From contig CP107926.1 in NCBI GenBank assembly GCA_036015235.1, forward strand, positions 4,793,501-4,857,500: a stretch of 64,000 nucleotides of DNA. The letters run 5' to 3'. The notes beneath the pieces were generated by a model. The model was not told the DNA's origin. It searched no databases and saw only the letters and a program-made list of their open reading frames with translations. The stretch comes from Streptomyces sp. NBC_00433 (lineage in GTDB: Bacteria; Actinomycetota; Actinomycetes; Streptomycetales; Streptomycetaceae). Below are positions 19,317 through 27,899 of this stretch, in pieces. Numbering within the stretch: the first letter of the stretch is position 1; each line of letters starts with the position of its first letter. The position numbers and the translations under genes were made by a program.

Positions 19317-20750
19317 ATGCGGCGACATGAGACACAGGAGACGACAATAACCCCAGGTGAACCAGCGGCTTTGTACTGCCGGATATCCCAGGCGGACGAC
19401 GACGACCAGACCGGCGTCGACCGCCAGGAGCGCATCTGCCGGGAGATAGCCGAGCGCCGGGGTCTGGTCATAGACCCCAGCCACGTCTTCGTGGACAACA
19501 GCCGCTCGGCCTGGCGCCGTAACCGCAAGCGGCCGGGCTGGGACCAGCTCCTCGAAAGCGCCCACCGCCGGGAGTTCCGGCACATCATCGCCTACCACCC
19601 CGACCGTCTGATGCGGCAGCCGCGAGACCTCGAAGAACTGCTCCAGGTCTCGGACGACCACCAGATCCTGCTCCACGGCGAAGCCAACCGGCGGAACCTC
19701 TCCGACCCCGACGACCGCTTCATCCTGCGCATCGAGGTCGCCCACGCCTGCCGCTCCTCGGACGACACCTCCCGCCGCTTGAAGTCGGCCCTGAAGGAGC
19801 GGGCCGAGATCGGCCTTCCGCATTCCGGCAAGCGCCGCTTCGGATACGAGCCCGACGGAATGACCATCCGGGAGGACGAGGCCGAGATCGTCCGCGAGGT
19901 CTTCGACCGCTACCTGAAGGGCCAGAGCCCGAGCGCCATCGCGCTCCTGCTCCACAAGCGCGGCGTCAAGACCGTCTACGGCAAGGAGTGGTCCCAGGGC
20001 ACCGTCCGCGCCCTCCTCGATTCGCGTCACGTTGCCGCCATACGCATGCACCAGGGAGAGGAGGTCGGTCCGGGCAAGTGGCCGGCGATCATCGAGCCGG
20101 GCATCTGGCAGGAGACCCGCACCCGACGGGAGTACCGGTCCGCCATCCACCAGACCAACCTGGAGCTGCGCCGCTTCTACTTGCTCCGAGGCCTGGTGAT
20201 GTGCGGGCGCTGCGGCACGCTCATGTCCGGCACGAAGGTGGGCTCCGCGCCGTCGTACCTGTGCACTCGCCACAGCCGGAACGGCGACAAGAAGTGCGTA
20301 CGGCGCATCGCGGCAGTGAAGTTGGAGGGGTTCGTCACCGACGCTGCCATCGACCTCCTGCGCAGGCTCACGGTCACCGGGCAGCTCGCCTCCACTTCCT
20401 TGCCCGATGCCGCCTCTCGATCCGTGGAAGCAGATCAGCAGCAGCTCGACGAGCTGAATCAGATGTGGACGGCGAAGGAGATCACGACAGCGGAATACCG
20501 CGGGATGCGCAAGGAGATCACCGAGCGCATCGCCAAGGCGCAGCGACGCCTCGTCGTCCGGCCGATGAAGCTGCTGGAAGGGCTCACCGGTCCCGGAGCT
20601 GCGAAGGCGTGGGAAGCCGAGGACATGACGGATGAGCGGCGCAATGCGGTGATGCGTTTCCTCTTCGCCGGAATCGTCATTGACGCGTCGACCAAGCCCA
20701 GCGGCGTCTTCGACTGGGACCGGATCAGCATCGAGCAGAACAACCTGTAG
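19317..20750 (+). CDS. Large serine recombinase (integrase)
   Basis: The 477-residue protein has a resolvase domain with catalytic Ser24 in ALYCRISQADDD, Arg-rich motifs (DRQERIC, YHPDRLMRQ), and a recombinase domain (LPHSGKRRFGYEPD, VKTVYGKEWSQGTVRALL). The zinc ribbon starts CGRCG (Cys296, Cys299), followed by YLCTRH and KKC, and a coiled-coil region comes near 385-415. It should cut at the central dinucleotide GA and recombine attP with attB in the LLM gene 30 bases away. The start ATG 19317 overlaps an antiparallel ATG. Family length of about 450-600 fits. Excision would need a directionality factor, which I cannot identify among the small genes. Confidence 0.95.
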   Translation: MRRHETQETTITPGEPAALYCRISQADDDDQTGVDRQERICREIAERRGLVIDPSHVFVDNSRSAWRRNRKRPGWDQLLESAHRREFRHIIAYHPDRLMRQPRDLEELLQVSDDHQILLHGEANRRNLSDPDDRFILRIEVAHACRSSDDTSRRLKSALKERAEIGLPHSGKRRFGYEPDGMTIREDEAEIVREVFDRYLKGQSPSAIALLLHKRGVKTVYGKEWSQGTVRALLDSRHVAAIRMHQGEEVGPGKWPAIIEPGIWQETRTRREYRSAIHQTNLELRRFYLLRGLVMCGRCGTLMSGTKVGSAPSYLCTRHSRNGDKKCVRRIAAVKLEGFVTDAAIDLLRRLTVTGQLASTSLPDAASRSVEADQQQLDELNQMWTAKEITTAEYRGMRKEITERIAKAQRRLVVRPMKLLEGLTGPGAAKAWEAEDMTDERRNAVMRFLFAGIVIDASTKPSGVFDWDRISIEQNNL

Positions 20751-21163
20751 GGCGGCTGTCGTCTTCTATCACGGATTTCCGGCCTGACCCAGCTCAGGAT
20801 CGCGTGGGACTGTCGGCTCCAGCGCGGGAGCCCGAGGACCGGGTTTCTCCTGCTGAACAGTCCTATCCGATGGCGCACGAGGGAGCGTGAAGTCGATGCG
20901 GGAGACGGTGGAGTCATGGAGAGGGCGAGCCGAAGCTGCAGTGTCCCGGTCTGCTCTATAACCCGGAAAGTACCGTCAGGCAAAACGCGTTTTCTGCGGA
21001 TCCTTGTTGTCATCCGCCGCACGGAGTTCGCCAGACCTCCGGCCGACGGCTGCCCGGCCCAGTGGTGTTGGAGCGCCACCCGCCGGAGCGCATGACGACC
21101 GCCCGCCCGCTCAACCCCACGGCACACGGCCTGCCAGCCTCGTGCCGTTCCGAGGACACACCT
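20751..21163. other. Non-coding stretch after the integrase, with leader hairpin
   Basis: No convincing gene. The segment may hold a plasmid-type origin or regulatory RNA. GTGGTGTTGGAGCGCCAC (21062-21078 region) folds with loop TTGGAG and recurs in longer form at 21,372-21,401. Downstream sequence of the two units is also related (GACGACCGCCC, GGCCTGCCAGCC). Confidence 0.45.
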
Positions 21164-21352
21164 ATGCCCGAACCCCAGCCGCGGCCTGCCGCGATCCAGC
21201 CCACTGCTTCCGACTGCCGTCCGGTGACGGACGAGGCACGGGAGGCCGCGCTGCAACGCGTCTGCGCCGGCTTCGTCACGACGATCAGTCCGCGCAGCGC
21301 CGCCCGGCTTGCTGACCTGCTCTCCAGTACGACTTACGTCCAGGCAGCCTGA
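21164..21352 (+). CDS. Small protein of 62 residues, function unknown
   Basis: Starts MPEPQPRPAAIQPTASD and ends SSTTYVQAA. The C-terminal 35 residues (EAREAALQRVCAGFVTTIS) look helical. GAGGA lies 9 bases ahead of ATG 21164. It is in the position where small excision or replication-accessory proteins lie in actinomycete integrative elements, but it shows no recognisable helix-turn-helix. It is followed by a perfect hairpin. Confidence 0.45.
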   Translation: MPEPQPRPAAIQPTASDCRPVTDEAREAALQRVCAGFVTTISPRSAARLADLLSSTTYVQAA

Positions 21353-21371
21353 CCTGGCCTGGATGCGGGAG

Positions 21372-21401
21372 CGGCCCTTGGTGTTGGAGCACCAAGGGCC
21401 G
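21372..21401 (+). terminator. Perfect 12-bp hairpin between two small genes
   Basis: CGGCCCTTGGTG (21372-21383) and CACCAAGGGCCG (21390-21401) pair completely around loop TTGGAG. The same loop and inner stem occur upstream of the preceding small gene, so it may be a leader element of the next gene rather than a terminator. Confidence 0.55.
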
Positions 21402-21486
21402 AGAGGACTCCCGGACGACCGCCCAAACGATCTACCCCGGTGCCGAAGGCCTGCCAGCCGATGCGGCGCCCGAGTGAGGAAGCACT

Positions 21487-21834
21487 GTGTACCAGCCTAC
21501 GTCCCGACCGCCGCGTGCCGCGCCCTCGCGCTCTCCTTGCGCCGAGCGGCCGACGCTCTCCGGACTTCCCATCCACTCCCGCCGTGATCGCGCTGCTGAT
21601 CACGCCTTTCCGCTGGCCCTTTCCGGCGCCTGCGTTCGGTGCAGGCGGGAGCTGGACCCGGCCGATCGCTACCGTCTGATGCGTGATCAATTGCTTTCGC
21701 GAACAGGGCGATTGGGCCTGCTTTGCGTGGTACGTTCTGTCATCGAAGAACTCAATAAGGTGACCCCGGCAGCGCTACCAACGCTCCGGGGTCCGGCACA
21801 AGGAGCGGTAACTCCTCATGCAGATTCATCGTAG
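21487..21834 (+). CDS. Small protein of 115 residues with a CxxC pair
   Basis: GTG 21487 (MYQPTSRP) opens a frame containing GACVRCRRELDPADRYRL and a helical C-terminal region GLLCVVRSVIEELNK. The CxxC could bind zinc. Its 3' end overlaps the next start by 17 bases and contains a strong hairpin, so translation may be coupled. The N-terminal 45 residues are Arg/Pro/Ser-rich and not convincing; a later start is possible. Confidence 0.4.
   Translation: MYQPTSRPPRAAPSRSPCAERPTLSGLPIHSRRDRAADHAFPLALSGACVRCRRELDPADRYRLMRDQLLSRTGRLGLLCVVRSVIEELNKVTPAALPTLRGPAQGAVTPHADSS
21762..21816 (+). promoter_or_regulatory. Leader hairpins that may hide the next ribosome binding site
   Basis: GACCCCGG (21762-21769) pairs with CCGGGGTC (21786-21793), extended by AGCG/CGCT. 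Immediately after, AGGAG (21801-21805), the only good Shine-Dalgarno for the gene at 21818, can pair with CTCCT (21812-21816) over a 6-base loop. This would suit translational control of a replication-type gene. Confidence 0.45.
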
Positions 21835-22747
21835 CCGCCATGCGCGCGGCTTCACGGTCCTGCCCAACACTCTGCTGCAAGACCGTCGGCTGTCCTACAC
21901 CGCCCGCGGCCTTCTCGCCGACCTCCTCTCCCGTCCCGACGGGTGGTCGGAGGACGGTAGGCGGATGGCCGACACCAGCCCCCAGGGCCGCCACGCCGTT
22001 GCGAAGGCGCTGCGGGAACTGACCGCCCTCGGCTACTACCGCGTCGACCGGGTCCGACGCAGCGACGGAACGTTCGTCAGCGAGGCCCACGTCTACGACA
22101 CCCCGCACGCCGCTCCGGGTCTCACCCGTCCGGGATCCGGTACGGCGGCAGCCGAAGACCAGGTCACCAACCCCGTAAAGGACCGTGGGAAAGAACCCAC
22201 CCTCCCCGTCCGGCGGTCGAACGCCGCCATGGCGGGCAAGGACCGCACGGGCATCGGGGAGGCTGGGGGGACGAAGCCCCCGGCAACCGATCCTGCGTCG
22301 GACGGCCCCACCGGTGAGGCAGTCGCCACGCTGTTCCGGGTACTCCGGCCCGAGCCCCGCCTGCGGCTCGGCACGGTCGAGGCCCTCGCGCTCGCACCCC
22401 TGGTGAGTACGTGGCTGGAGCGGGGCTACGGCCACCGCGACCTGTCCGAAGCACTCCTCGGCGGGCTGCCCGCCCAGGTCCACAGCGCGGCGGCGATCCT
22501 CCGCGACCGCCTCACCCGCAAGCTCCCCCCAGCCCCGGAGCCGGTCGTCCCGGCCAAGCCGCGCTGGGCGGGGGAGTGCGCCACGTGCGCCCGCCCGATC
22601 CCGCACGAGGGGATCTGCCGCGCCTGCGCGGGCCTGGCCGACAAGCCCGACGAGACCGCCGCACGCGCGAGCGTCGCCGCTCGCGGCAGGGCCAGGGTCC
22701 GCGCCGCCCTCCAGGCCGACGCCGGTCGGCTCCCGGCCAGAGCCTGA
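21818..22747 (+). CDS. Helix-turn-helix protein, replication/plasmid-maintenance type
   Basis: The 309-residue protein begins MQIHRSRHARGFTVLPN and has a winged helix-turn-helix in residues 25-75 (LSYTARGLLADLLSRPDGW, GRHAVAKALRELTALGYY). This resembles replication-initiator-like HTH proteins common on Streptomyces integrative elements and plasmids. A variable linker follows, then a second helical domain (residues 165-230), and a C-terminal zinc-binding pattern CATCARP...GICRAC near 250-268. It probably binds element DNA to control replication or transfer. It precedes the DUF2637 gene. Confidence 0.7.
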   Translation: MQIHRSRHARGFTVLPNTLLQDRRLSYTARGLLADLLSRPDGWSEDGRRMADTSPQGRHAVAKALRELTALGYYRVDRVRRSDGTFVSEAHVYDTPHAAPGLTRPGSGTAAAEDQVTNPVKDRGKEPTLPVRRSNAAMAGKDRTGIGEAGGTKPPATDPASDGPTGEAVATLFRVLRPEPRLRLGTVEALALAPLVSTWLERGYGHRDLSEALLGGLPAQVHSAAAILRDRLTRKLPPAPEPVVPAKPRWAGECATCARPIPHEGICRACAGLADKPDETAARASVAARGRARVRAALQADAGRLPARA

Positions 22748-22912
22748 CCCCCACCACGCCGCGCCGTACGCCCGCCTGAGGGCTGCGCCCCGCGTAAGGC
22801 CGCCGCCCCCTCTCATCCGCGCTGACGCACCCACGTGCACCCTTACCGCCGCGCGCTTCTCCGGCATGCCCGGAGCACCCCGCTTGTCAGCCCGTCCCTG
22901 ACTGGAGTCTTC

Positions 22913-23833
22913 ATGCCCGCCACCGCACGTCCGCGCCCCGCCCTGCAAGCCCCGCCCCACCGCGAGCCCACCTCCGGCCGTCGCGGGTCCTGGTGGGATC
23001 CGCTCGCGCTGATCCTGCTCGGCCTGGCCGGCGGAGCCCTGTCGTACGACTCCCTGCGGCAGATGGCCGTCGCCGTCCACATCCGCCCGCACCTGGCCTA
23101 CCTCTTCCCGCTGGTCATCGACGGATTCATCGCCTACGGCGTCCGCGCCCTCCTCGTCCTGCGCGACGCGCCCTGGCCCGCACGCGCCTACGCCTGGACC
23201 CTCTTCGGCACCGCCACCACCGCCAGCCTGTGGGCGAACGCCCTGCACGCCGTACGCCTCAACCAGCCCGGCGCCCACACCCTCCTGCTCGGCGACCACA
23301 CGGTCGCCGTCCTGTCGGCGATAGCTCCCCTCGCCCTGGCCGGAGCCACCCACATGCACATCCTCATCGGCCGCCACAGCCACACGACGGCCGCCGGAAC
23401 TCCCACCATGATTCCGGCGGCCCCGGCCGCGATTCCGGCCGCACGGGGAACAGCGGCTCCGAGGGACGAGCCCGCAGGCGGAGCAGACACAGCGGCCGGA
23501 ACCGAACCCGCAACAGCCCCGGAGACGGAAGGCATCACCGGCCACGACGACACAGCTGCTCGGGCAGACGCTGAAAGGGCTGGCCAGAAGCCGAAGGGCA
23601 CTTCCGGCCGGCGTTCGCAGACGGGGCGCAGCGGGCGCAAGGCCGAAGCGACGATCGGGCAGCTCGCCGACATCATCCGCCGTGCCCACCCGGATTCCGG
23701 CCAGGTCACCCGCGCCATGGCCCGTGAGGCCATCGAAGCCCAAGGAATCAGCGCAGGCAACGAGCGCATAGCCGAAGCCCTCAAGTCCCTCCAGCCCGGC
23801 GACGAAGCCCGCGCCCACCCCAGTACCGAGTGA
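22913..23833 (+). CDS. DUF2637 membrane protein of integrative elements
   Basis: The 306-residue product has four membrane helices in residues 25-145 (LALILLGLAGGALSY, LAYLFPLVIDGFIAYGV, WTLFGTATTASLWANAL, VLSAIAPLALAGATHMHIL), the DUF2637 pattern. A hydrophilic Ala/Thr-rich linker leads to a C-terminal helical DNA-binding-like region (GQLADIIRRAHPDSGQVTRAMAREAI). Genes of this kind accompany replication and spread functions on Streptomyces plasmids; a role in transfer is inferred. ATG 22913 has GGAG ahead. A perfect hairpin follows the stop. Confidence 0.8.
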   Translation: MPATARPRPALQAPPHREPTSGRRGSWWDPLALILLGLAGGALSYDSLRQMAVAVHIRPHLAYLFPLVIDGFIAYGVRALLVLRDAPWPARAYAWTLFGTATTASLWANALHAVRLNQPGAHTLLLGDHTVAVLSAIAPLALAGATHMHILIGRHSHTTAAGTPTMIPAAPAAIPAARGTAAPRDEPAGGADTAAGTEPATAPETEGITGHDDTAARADAERAGQKPKGTSGRRSQTGRSGRKAEATIGQLADIIRRAHPDSGQVTRAMAREAIEAQGISAGNERIAEALKSLQPGDEARAHPSTE

Positions 23834-23841
23834 ACGGCCGC

Positions 23842-23868
23842 GCGGGGCGGCCGAACGGGCCGCCCCGC
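23842..23868 (+). terminator. Perfect 11-bp hairpin after the DUF2637 gene
   Basis: GCGGGGCGGCC (23842-23852) and GGCCGCCCCGC (23858-23868) surround loop GAACG. It lies 78 bases before the mobilisation genes, so it could also be part of an origin of transfer. Confidence 0.6.
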
Positions 23869-23945
23869 TGCCACCCACCACGAAGTGCACTCCTACGGGC
23901 CCACGGCATCTCCGTTTGTGGCTCGACCCAGCCCTGGAGAACCGC

Positions 23946-24581
23946 ATGCCGTACTTCCACGATGCCAACCGTCGCGGCAACGAAGTCCCCGACTCGTTGC
24001 CTGCCCCGATCCGCAACGGAACCAATCCGCCCCAGCCGAAAAGCGCAGCAAGTTGTGCGCTGGGACACTCCCCCGCCGGGGGAGCGTCCTGCACGCGTTC
24101 CTGCGCCCCGGGGGTGGCGCAGGACACCGGCCGCCGGGGGGCGACCGGTGCGGGGCCCGGGGTTGAGGGCGCCCCGAAGACCGGCCCAGCGCCCGCACAC
24201 TCGCAGCGACGTACCCGCACCCGCCAGAACAAGCAGCGCCCCGCCGTCAGCGTCCGCCTCAGCACGGGCGAGCGTGCCTCGGTGAAAGCCGCCGCTGATC
24301 ACGTCGGTGCGAGCCTGGCGAAGTTCATCGCTCAGGCCGCACTCGCGGCGGCCGAGGACATCAACCGGATAGCGGCGAATCTGCTGGACCTGCGCGGCAC
24401 CATCCGCGAACTCATCGCCGCCCGCACCGACCTGGCCCGCATCGGCAACAACATCAATCAGATCGCCCGCGCCTTCAACTCCGGCGGCGACCCGGTCGGC
24501 GCCGAAGCCGCCCTGGCCGATGTTCGCCGTGTAGCCGCCCGGCTGGAGGCCGCCGCCCAGAAGCTGGCCGAACGCGCATGA
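23946..24581 (+). CDS. MobC-like relaxosome accessory protein
   Basis: The 211-residue protein has a disordered N-terminal half and a helical C-terminal half (from about residue 95) with VSVRLSTGERASVKAAADHVG and ARIGNNINQIARAFNSGG. The latter is the hallmark of the MobC family, which helps the relaxase open the strand at oriT. ATG 23946 is preceded by GGAG with a 6-base spacer. Its stop overlaps the relaxase start (ATGA), so the two are translationally coupled. Confidence 0.85.
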   Translation: MPYFHDANRRGNEVPDSLPAPIRNGTNPPQPKSAASCALGHSPAGGASCTRSCAPGVAQDTGRRGATGAGPGVEGAPKTGPAPAHSQRRTRTRQNKQRPAVSVRLSTGERASVKAAADHVGASLAKFIAQAALAAAEDINRIAANLLDLRGTIRELIAARTDLARIGNNINQIARAFNSGGDPVGAEAALADVRRVAARLEAAAQKLAERA

Positions 24582-26299
24582 TCCCATCCATCCATAAACC
24601 CGGCTCGAACACCGCTGGCGCCATCGGCTACCTCTACAGCACAGGCCGGGGCCACGAAGCCCATACCGACCCCCACCTCGTCGCTTCCGGTGACGGCCTT
24701 GCCCCCGACCCCGCTCGCGACCCGCAGGCCACCTTCAAGCAGCTCACCGCCTACCTCGACCTGCCCGTCCAAGCCATCGACCCCGCCGAACGCCCCGCCC
24801 AGCACGTCTGGCACTGCTCGGTCCGGAGCGCACCGGAAGACCCGCTCCTCATCGACCAGCAGTGGGCCGACATCGCCCGCCGCATCGTCGCCGCCACTGG
24901 CATCGCGCCAGAGGGCGACGACGCCGCTTGCCGGTGGATCGCCGTGCGTCATGCCGACGACCACATCCACATCCTGGCCACCAAGGTCCGCCAGGACGGC
25001 ACCAAGCCCCGCGACTCCTTCTCCTACAAACGCGCCCAAGTCGAGGCCCGCCGGATCGAGATCGATTACGGCCTCCGCCGCGTCACACCCGGCGACGGCA
25101 CCTCCGCCAAACGCCCCACCCGCGCGGAGACGGAGAAGGCCCACCGGAGGGGCAGTTCGCGGACCCCACGAGAGCAGCTCCGGATGATTGCCCGCACGGT
25201 CGTCGCCGTGTCCACCAGTCCCGAGGAGTACTTGCACCTGCTGGCCGGCAGCGGCGTGCAGGTCGACTTGCTGCGCTTCCCGTCCGGAGACATCCGCGGT
25301 TACAAAGTCGCCCTCGACGACGACACCAACGCCGAAGGCCAGCCCATCTGGTTCTCCGGCTCCACCCTCGCCCCCGACCTGTCCTACCCGCAGATCCGCG
25401 ACCGCCTCACCACCACCGGCCCTGCCCCGGTGGCCGACCCGCCCCGGCCCAACCCGTGGCACCAGGCCACCGCTGCCGTCGAGCGCATCCCGCACCACCT
25501 CGACCAGAACGACGACCCGGCCTCCCAGGCCCACATCACCGCGTTCGCCGAAGCCCTCGACGTTCTCCCCCTCAAGGCACCTCAGGAGATCCGGCACCAT
25601 CTCCGGCAGGCAGCCAGCGACTTCGAACGCGCCAGCCGCTCGCGTATACGCGCCGACCATCAACATGCCCAAGCTCTCCGCAACGCCGTCCGCGCCATCG
25701 CCCGTCAACCCGCCACCGGCGACGGTGCCGCACTGGCAATGTTCCTCGACGCCGCCGTCCTCGCCCTCATCGCAATCCAGCGCTGGCAGACCGCCCGCCA
25801 CCAAGGCCAGCAGGTCGAAGCCGCCCGCCGCACGCTCAACCACCTTCAGGCTGCATACGACCAGGTCGTGGCCACGCCACTCGCCGCCCTCACCCACCGC
25901 ACCCCATCGCAGTCGGATGCCGACCGTCATGCCCAGCGGATACGCCTTACCGTCCCCGCCCATGCCGAGCAGATCCTTCACGACTCCCACTGGCCGGCCC
26001 TCGCCACCGCTCTCACCGACGCCGAAACCGCCGGCCACGACCCCACCCGCCTCCTTCAGCAGGCAGCCGACCAACGCGCCCTCACCGACGCCCACTCACC
26101 CGCCCAGATCCTGATCTGGCGCCTCCAACGCCTGGCAGCACACCCTGCCCCCAGCCCCCGCGCACGCGCCGCCCAAGCCCGCAGCACCGTCGCCACACGC
26201 CGAACTCCACCTCCACCTACAGGCCAGCAGGCGGGTCGCAAGTCCGAACAAGCCCCTGCCAGCACGACCGAGGTCAGCCACCAACGTCGGCACCGTTGA
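24578..26299 (+). CDS. MobA/VirD2-type relaxase
   Basis: The 573-residue protein has an N-terminal relaxase domain (residues 1-250). The metal-binding three-His motif is RHADDHIHIL with His125, His129 and His131. The nucleophilic Tyr is probably Tyr17 or Tyr20 in GAIGYLYSTGRG. It nicks one strand at oriT and stays bound to the 5' end for transfer. The C-terminal 320 residues are helical and Arg/Ala-rich with no further enzyme motif. Its tail overlaps the convergent XRE gene by 26 bases. No coupling protein or FtsK-like pump is nearby. Confidence 0.88.
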   Translation: MIPSIHKPGSNTAGAIGYLYSTGRGHEAHTDPHLVASGDGLAPDPARDPQATFKQLTAYLDLPVQAIDPAERPAQHVWHCSVRSAPEDPLLIDQQWADIARRIVAATGIAPEGDDAACRWIAVRHADDHIHILATKVRQDGTKPRDSFSYKRAQVEARRIEIDYGLRRVTPGDGTSAKRPTRAETEKAHRRGSSRTPREQLRMIARTVVAVSTSPEEYLHLLAGSGVQVDLLRFPSGDIRGYKVALDDDTNAEGQPIWFSGSTLAPDLSYPQIRDRLTTTGPAPVADPPRPNPWHQATAAVERIPHHLDQNDDPASQAHITAFAEALDVLPLKAPQEIRHHLRQAASDFERASRSRIRADHQHAQALRNAVRAIARQPATGDGAALAMFLDAAVLALIAIQRWQTARHQGQQVEAARRTLNHLQAAYDQVVATPLAALTHRTPSQSDADRHAQRIRLTVPAHAEQILHDSHWPALATALTDAETAGHDPTRLLQQAADQRALTDAHSPAQILIWRLQRLAAHPAPSPRARAAQARSTVATRRTPPPPTGQQAGRKSEQAPASTTEVSHQRRHR

Positions 26300-26534
26300 C
26301 GCGGCGCTTGCGTTCCAGGACGACGATCGGGCAGTTCAGCGCTTCCGCGATCTTGATCAGATTGGCGGGCGTGGCACTGCGCCAGCCCGATTCGATCTCT
26401 CCCATGAGCTGTTCGGAGATCCCGACCAGGTCCGCGAGCGCTCGCTTCGTCAGGCCCGCCTTCTCGCGAGCCCACGCGACAGCCTCTGGCTCTTGGCAGA
26501 GCCTTCTGGGCCGAGTCCGGGTATGTGCTGGCAT
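26274..26534 (-). CDS. Small XRE-family helix-turn-helix protein
   Basis: The 86-residue protein is essentially a single Cro/C1-type HTH: EKAGLTKRALADLVGISEQLMGEIESG, then NLIKIAEALNCPI. It likely represses an element promoter, perhaps its own operon. ATG 26534 lies 2 bases after the stop of the upstream gene, whose last codons provide GGAG. It is third in the operon 27771-26274. Confidence 0.8.
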   Translation of the reverse strand: MPAHTRTRPRRLCQEPEAVAWAREKAGLTKRALADLVGISEQLMGEIESGWRSATPANLIKIAEALNCPIVVLERKRRVNGADVGG

Positions 26535-26536
26535 CC

Positions 26537-27091
26537 CTACTCCGTAAGCGGTGTCGAGGAGTTTTCGGCCCAGTCCCGGCGGGCCTCGGCGAGGGCCGGA
26601 CGCACTTGGTTGTCCAGCACGTCCGCCTGCTCCCGCAGCACGGCGGCCAGTTCGGCGACACCGTCCGGGTCGAGCGCCGTCACGCGGTAGTCGTCGACGA
26701 GGCAGAAGTTGAAGACCGGGACCCGCCACTCCGATGCCGGTGCGTAGGGGTCGCAGTCGATGGCACCGCAAAAGACCGGCACCTGCTCACCGGTACGCAT
26801 GGGCTCGCCGTCACGAGCCGGTACCTCCACGGCCAGGAACCGGCCGGAGACGTCCCGATGATGGTTGATGTCGCTCAGCACGACACCGAGGCGTTCCAGA
26901 GGCACCTCGCTCTCGCTCGGGTCTCCCTCGTCCCAGTAAGGCAGATGCCCGCTGACGGCGATCCCGCTGTCCGTCGTGACGGTCCACGTCCGGCGGCCGA
27001 CCGAGTGCCCTGGGGCTTCGACAGCAACGGGGGCAACAGCGCCCGGCGCGGTAAGGCACGGCGGCGTCGTCTCGTTCGGATACGTGGTCAT
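26537..27091 (-). CDS. DUF6907-like protein
   Basis: The 184-residue product contains WTVTTDSGIAVSGHLPYW, GRFLAVEVPARDGEP and an acidic C-terminal helix (AELAAVLREQADVLDNQVRP). I recognise it as a family found on Streptomyces integrative elements (DUF6907), of unknown function. It overlaps the preceding gene by 4 bases (ATGA) and is closely followed by the XRE gene. Confidence 0.65.
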   Translation of the reverse strand: MTTYPNETTPPCLTAPGAVAPVAVEAPGHSVGRRTWTVTTDSGIAVSGHLPYWDEGDPSESEVPLERLGVVLSDINHHRDVSGRFLAVEVPARDGEPMRTGEQVPVFCGAIDCDPYAPASEWRVPVFNFCLVDDYRVTALDPDGVAELAAVLREQADVLDNQVRPALAEARRDWAENSSTPLTE

Positions 27092-27771
27092 TGCGAACCC
27101 CCTACGCCTGTGGTCCCGCTTTCCAGGTCCACCACCGTGAACTCGGTCAGGCGCGTGATCAACTGGCCGGCGCGCATCCAGGGCATGCGCGGATCACCGA
27201 AGGGGAGGCTGACGGCGTTGACGGCCCGGGGCGGGCCGGTAGTGGGCCTGTACAAGGCGCCGTGAACTCCGTAAGGGCTGAAAGCGCGGACGCGGAGGAC
27301 CGTGAAGGAACGCCGGAGGTGGGGGCACGCGGAGGTCGAGCGGACGGCGCAGGGCATGCAGACCGGGGGGTGGGCGGTGCGTTCCTGGCCGTTCCAAAGT
27401 GTGGGGTCGTCCGGGTCGGCGTCGAGCAGCCACAGCACGCCGTCGGCACTGCGGTCGGCGGGGCCTCCGCAGATCTGGCAGCGCAGTCCACTCATCGCCA
27501 GCCGCTGGCGCAGGAGGTGGACGCTGCCGTACTGCGGGCGGCCCCGCCCCGGCTGCGAGGGCGTCCTGGCCCAGAGCACGCCGTGCTCGTCCCGGTCGAA
27601 GGACCGCTCATCGGTGTACGCGATGCCGGTGCCCCTTCGCCGGTAGGTCATCGGCATCGGGCTGTTCGTCTCACCACTCCAGCGGGTGATGTAGGGCACG
27701 CCGGGCGCCGCGGGCCGATGCTGTGGCCCGGACCGTGGGCGGCTCAAGCCGTCCACCTTCGTATGGGGCAT
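27088..27771 (-). CDS. Zinc-binding-type conserved protein of integrative elements
   Basis: About 227 residues from ATG 27771. It has two Cys pairs, LRCQICGG and VCMPCAV, plus ACPHL, suggesting a structural zinc site. GHGVLW-like and WLLDADPDD blocks are typical of a Streptomyces family of unknown function seen beside DUF6907 and XRE genes. A longer start at GTG 27810 cannot be excluded. It is first in a three-gene operon and lies 80 bases downstream of an operator-like palindrome. Confidence 0.6.
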   Translation of the reverse strand: MPHTKVDGLSRPRSGPQHRPAAPGVPYITRWSGETNSPMPMTYRRRGTGIAYTDERSFDRDEHGVLWARTPSQPGRGRPQYGSVHLLRQRLAMSGLRCQICGGPADRSADGVLWLLDADPDDPTLWNGQERTAHPPVCMPCAVRSTSACPHLRRSFTVLRVRAFSPYGVHGALYRPTTGPPRAVNAVSLPFGDPRMPWMRAGQLITRLTEFTVVDLESGTTGVGGSQ

Positions 27772-27851
27772 GGCTGGGCTCGATTCTTCGCAGGCAGGTG
27801 GCTCGTCCACCTGGCGTGCGACAGGACGCTACGAGCCAGTCCCGGCTGCAG

Positions 27852-27869
27852 TGTTCACGTTCGTGAACC
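27852..27869. promoter_or_regulatory. Operator-like palindrome, copy 1
   Basis: TGTTCACGTTCGTGAACC has 7-base arms TGTTCAC/GTGAACc around a 4-base spacer, one mismatch from perfect. It lies upstream of the 27771-26274 operon. The same palindrome, perfect, is found upstream of the lanthipeptide operon at 30614-30631. Confidence 0.6.
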
Positions 27870-27899
27870 CTCGCGCGGGGGACGGCGAAACCGATCTCC

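Noticed and set aside
20459..21256. Minus-strand frame of 265 codons after the integrase
   Set aside because: Half of it is antisense to the integrase; the rest lacks any motif or start signal.
21752..24265. 837-codon minus-strand frame opposite the transfer genes
   Set aside because: Antisense to the HTH, DUF2637 and mobC-like genes; composition is that of a shadow frame.
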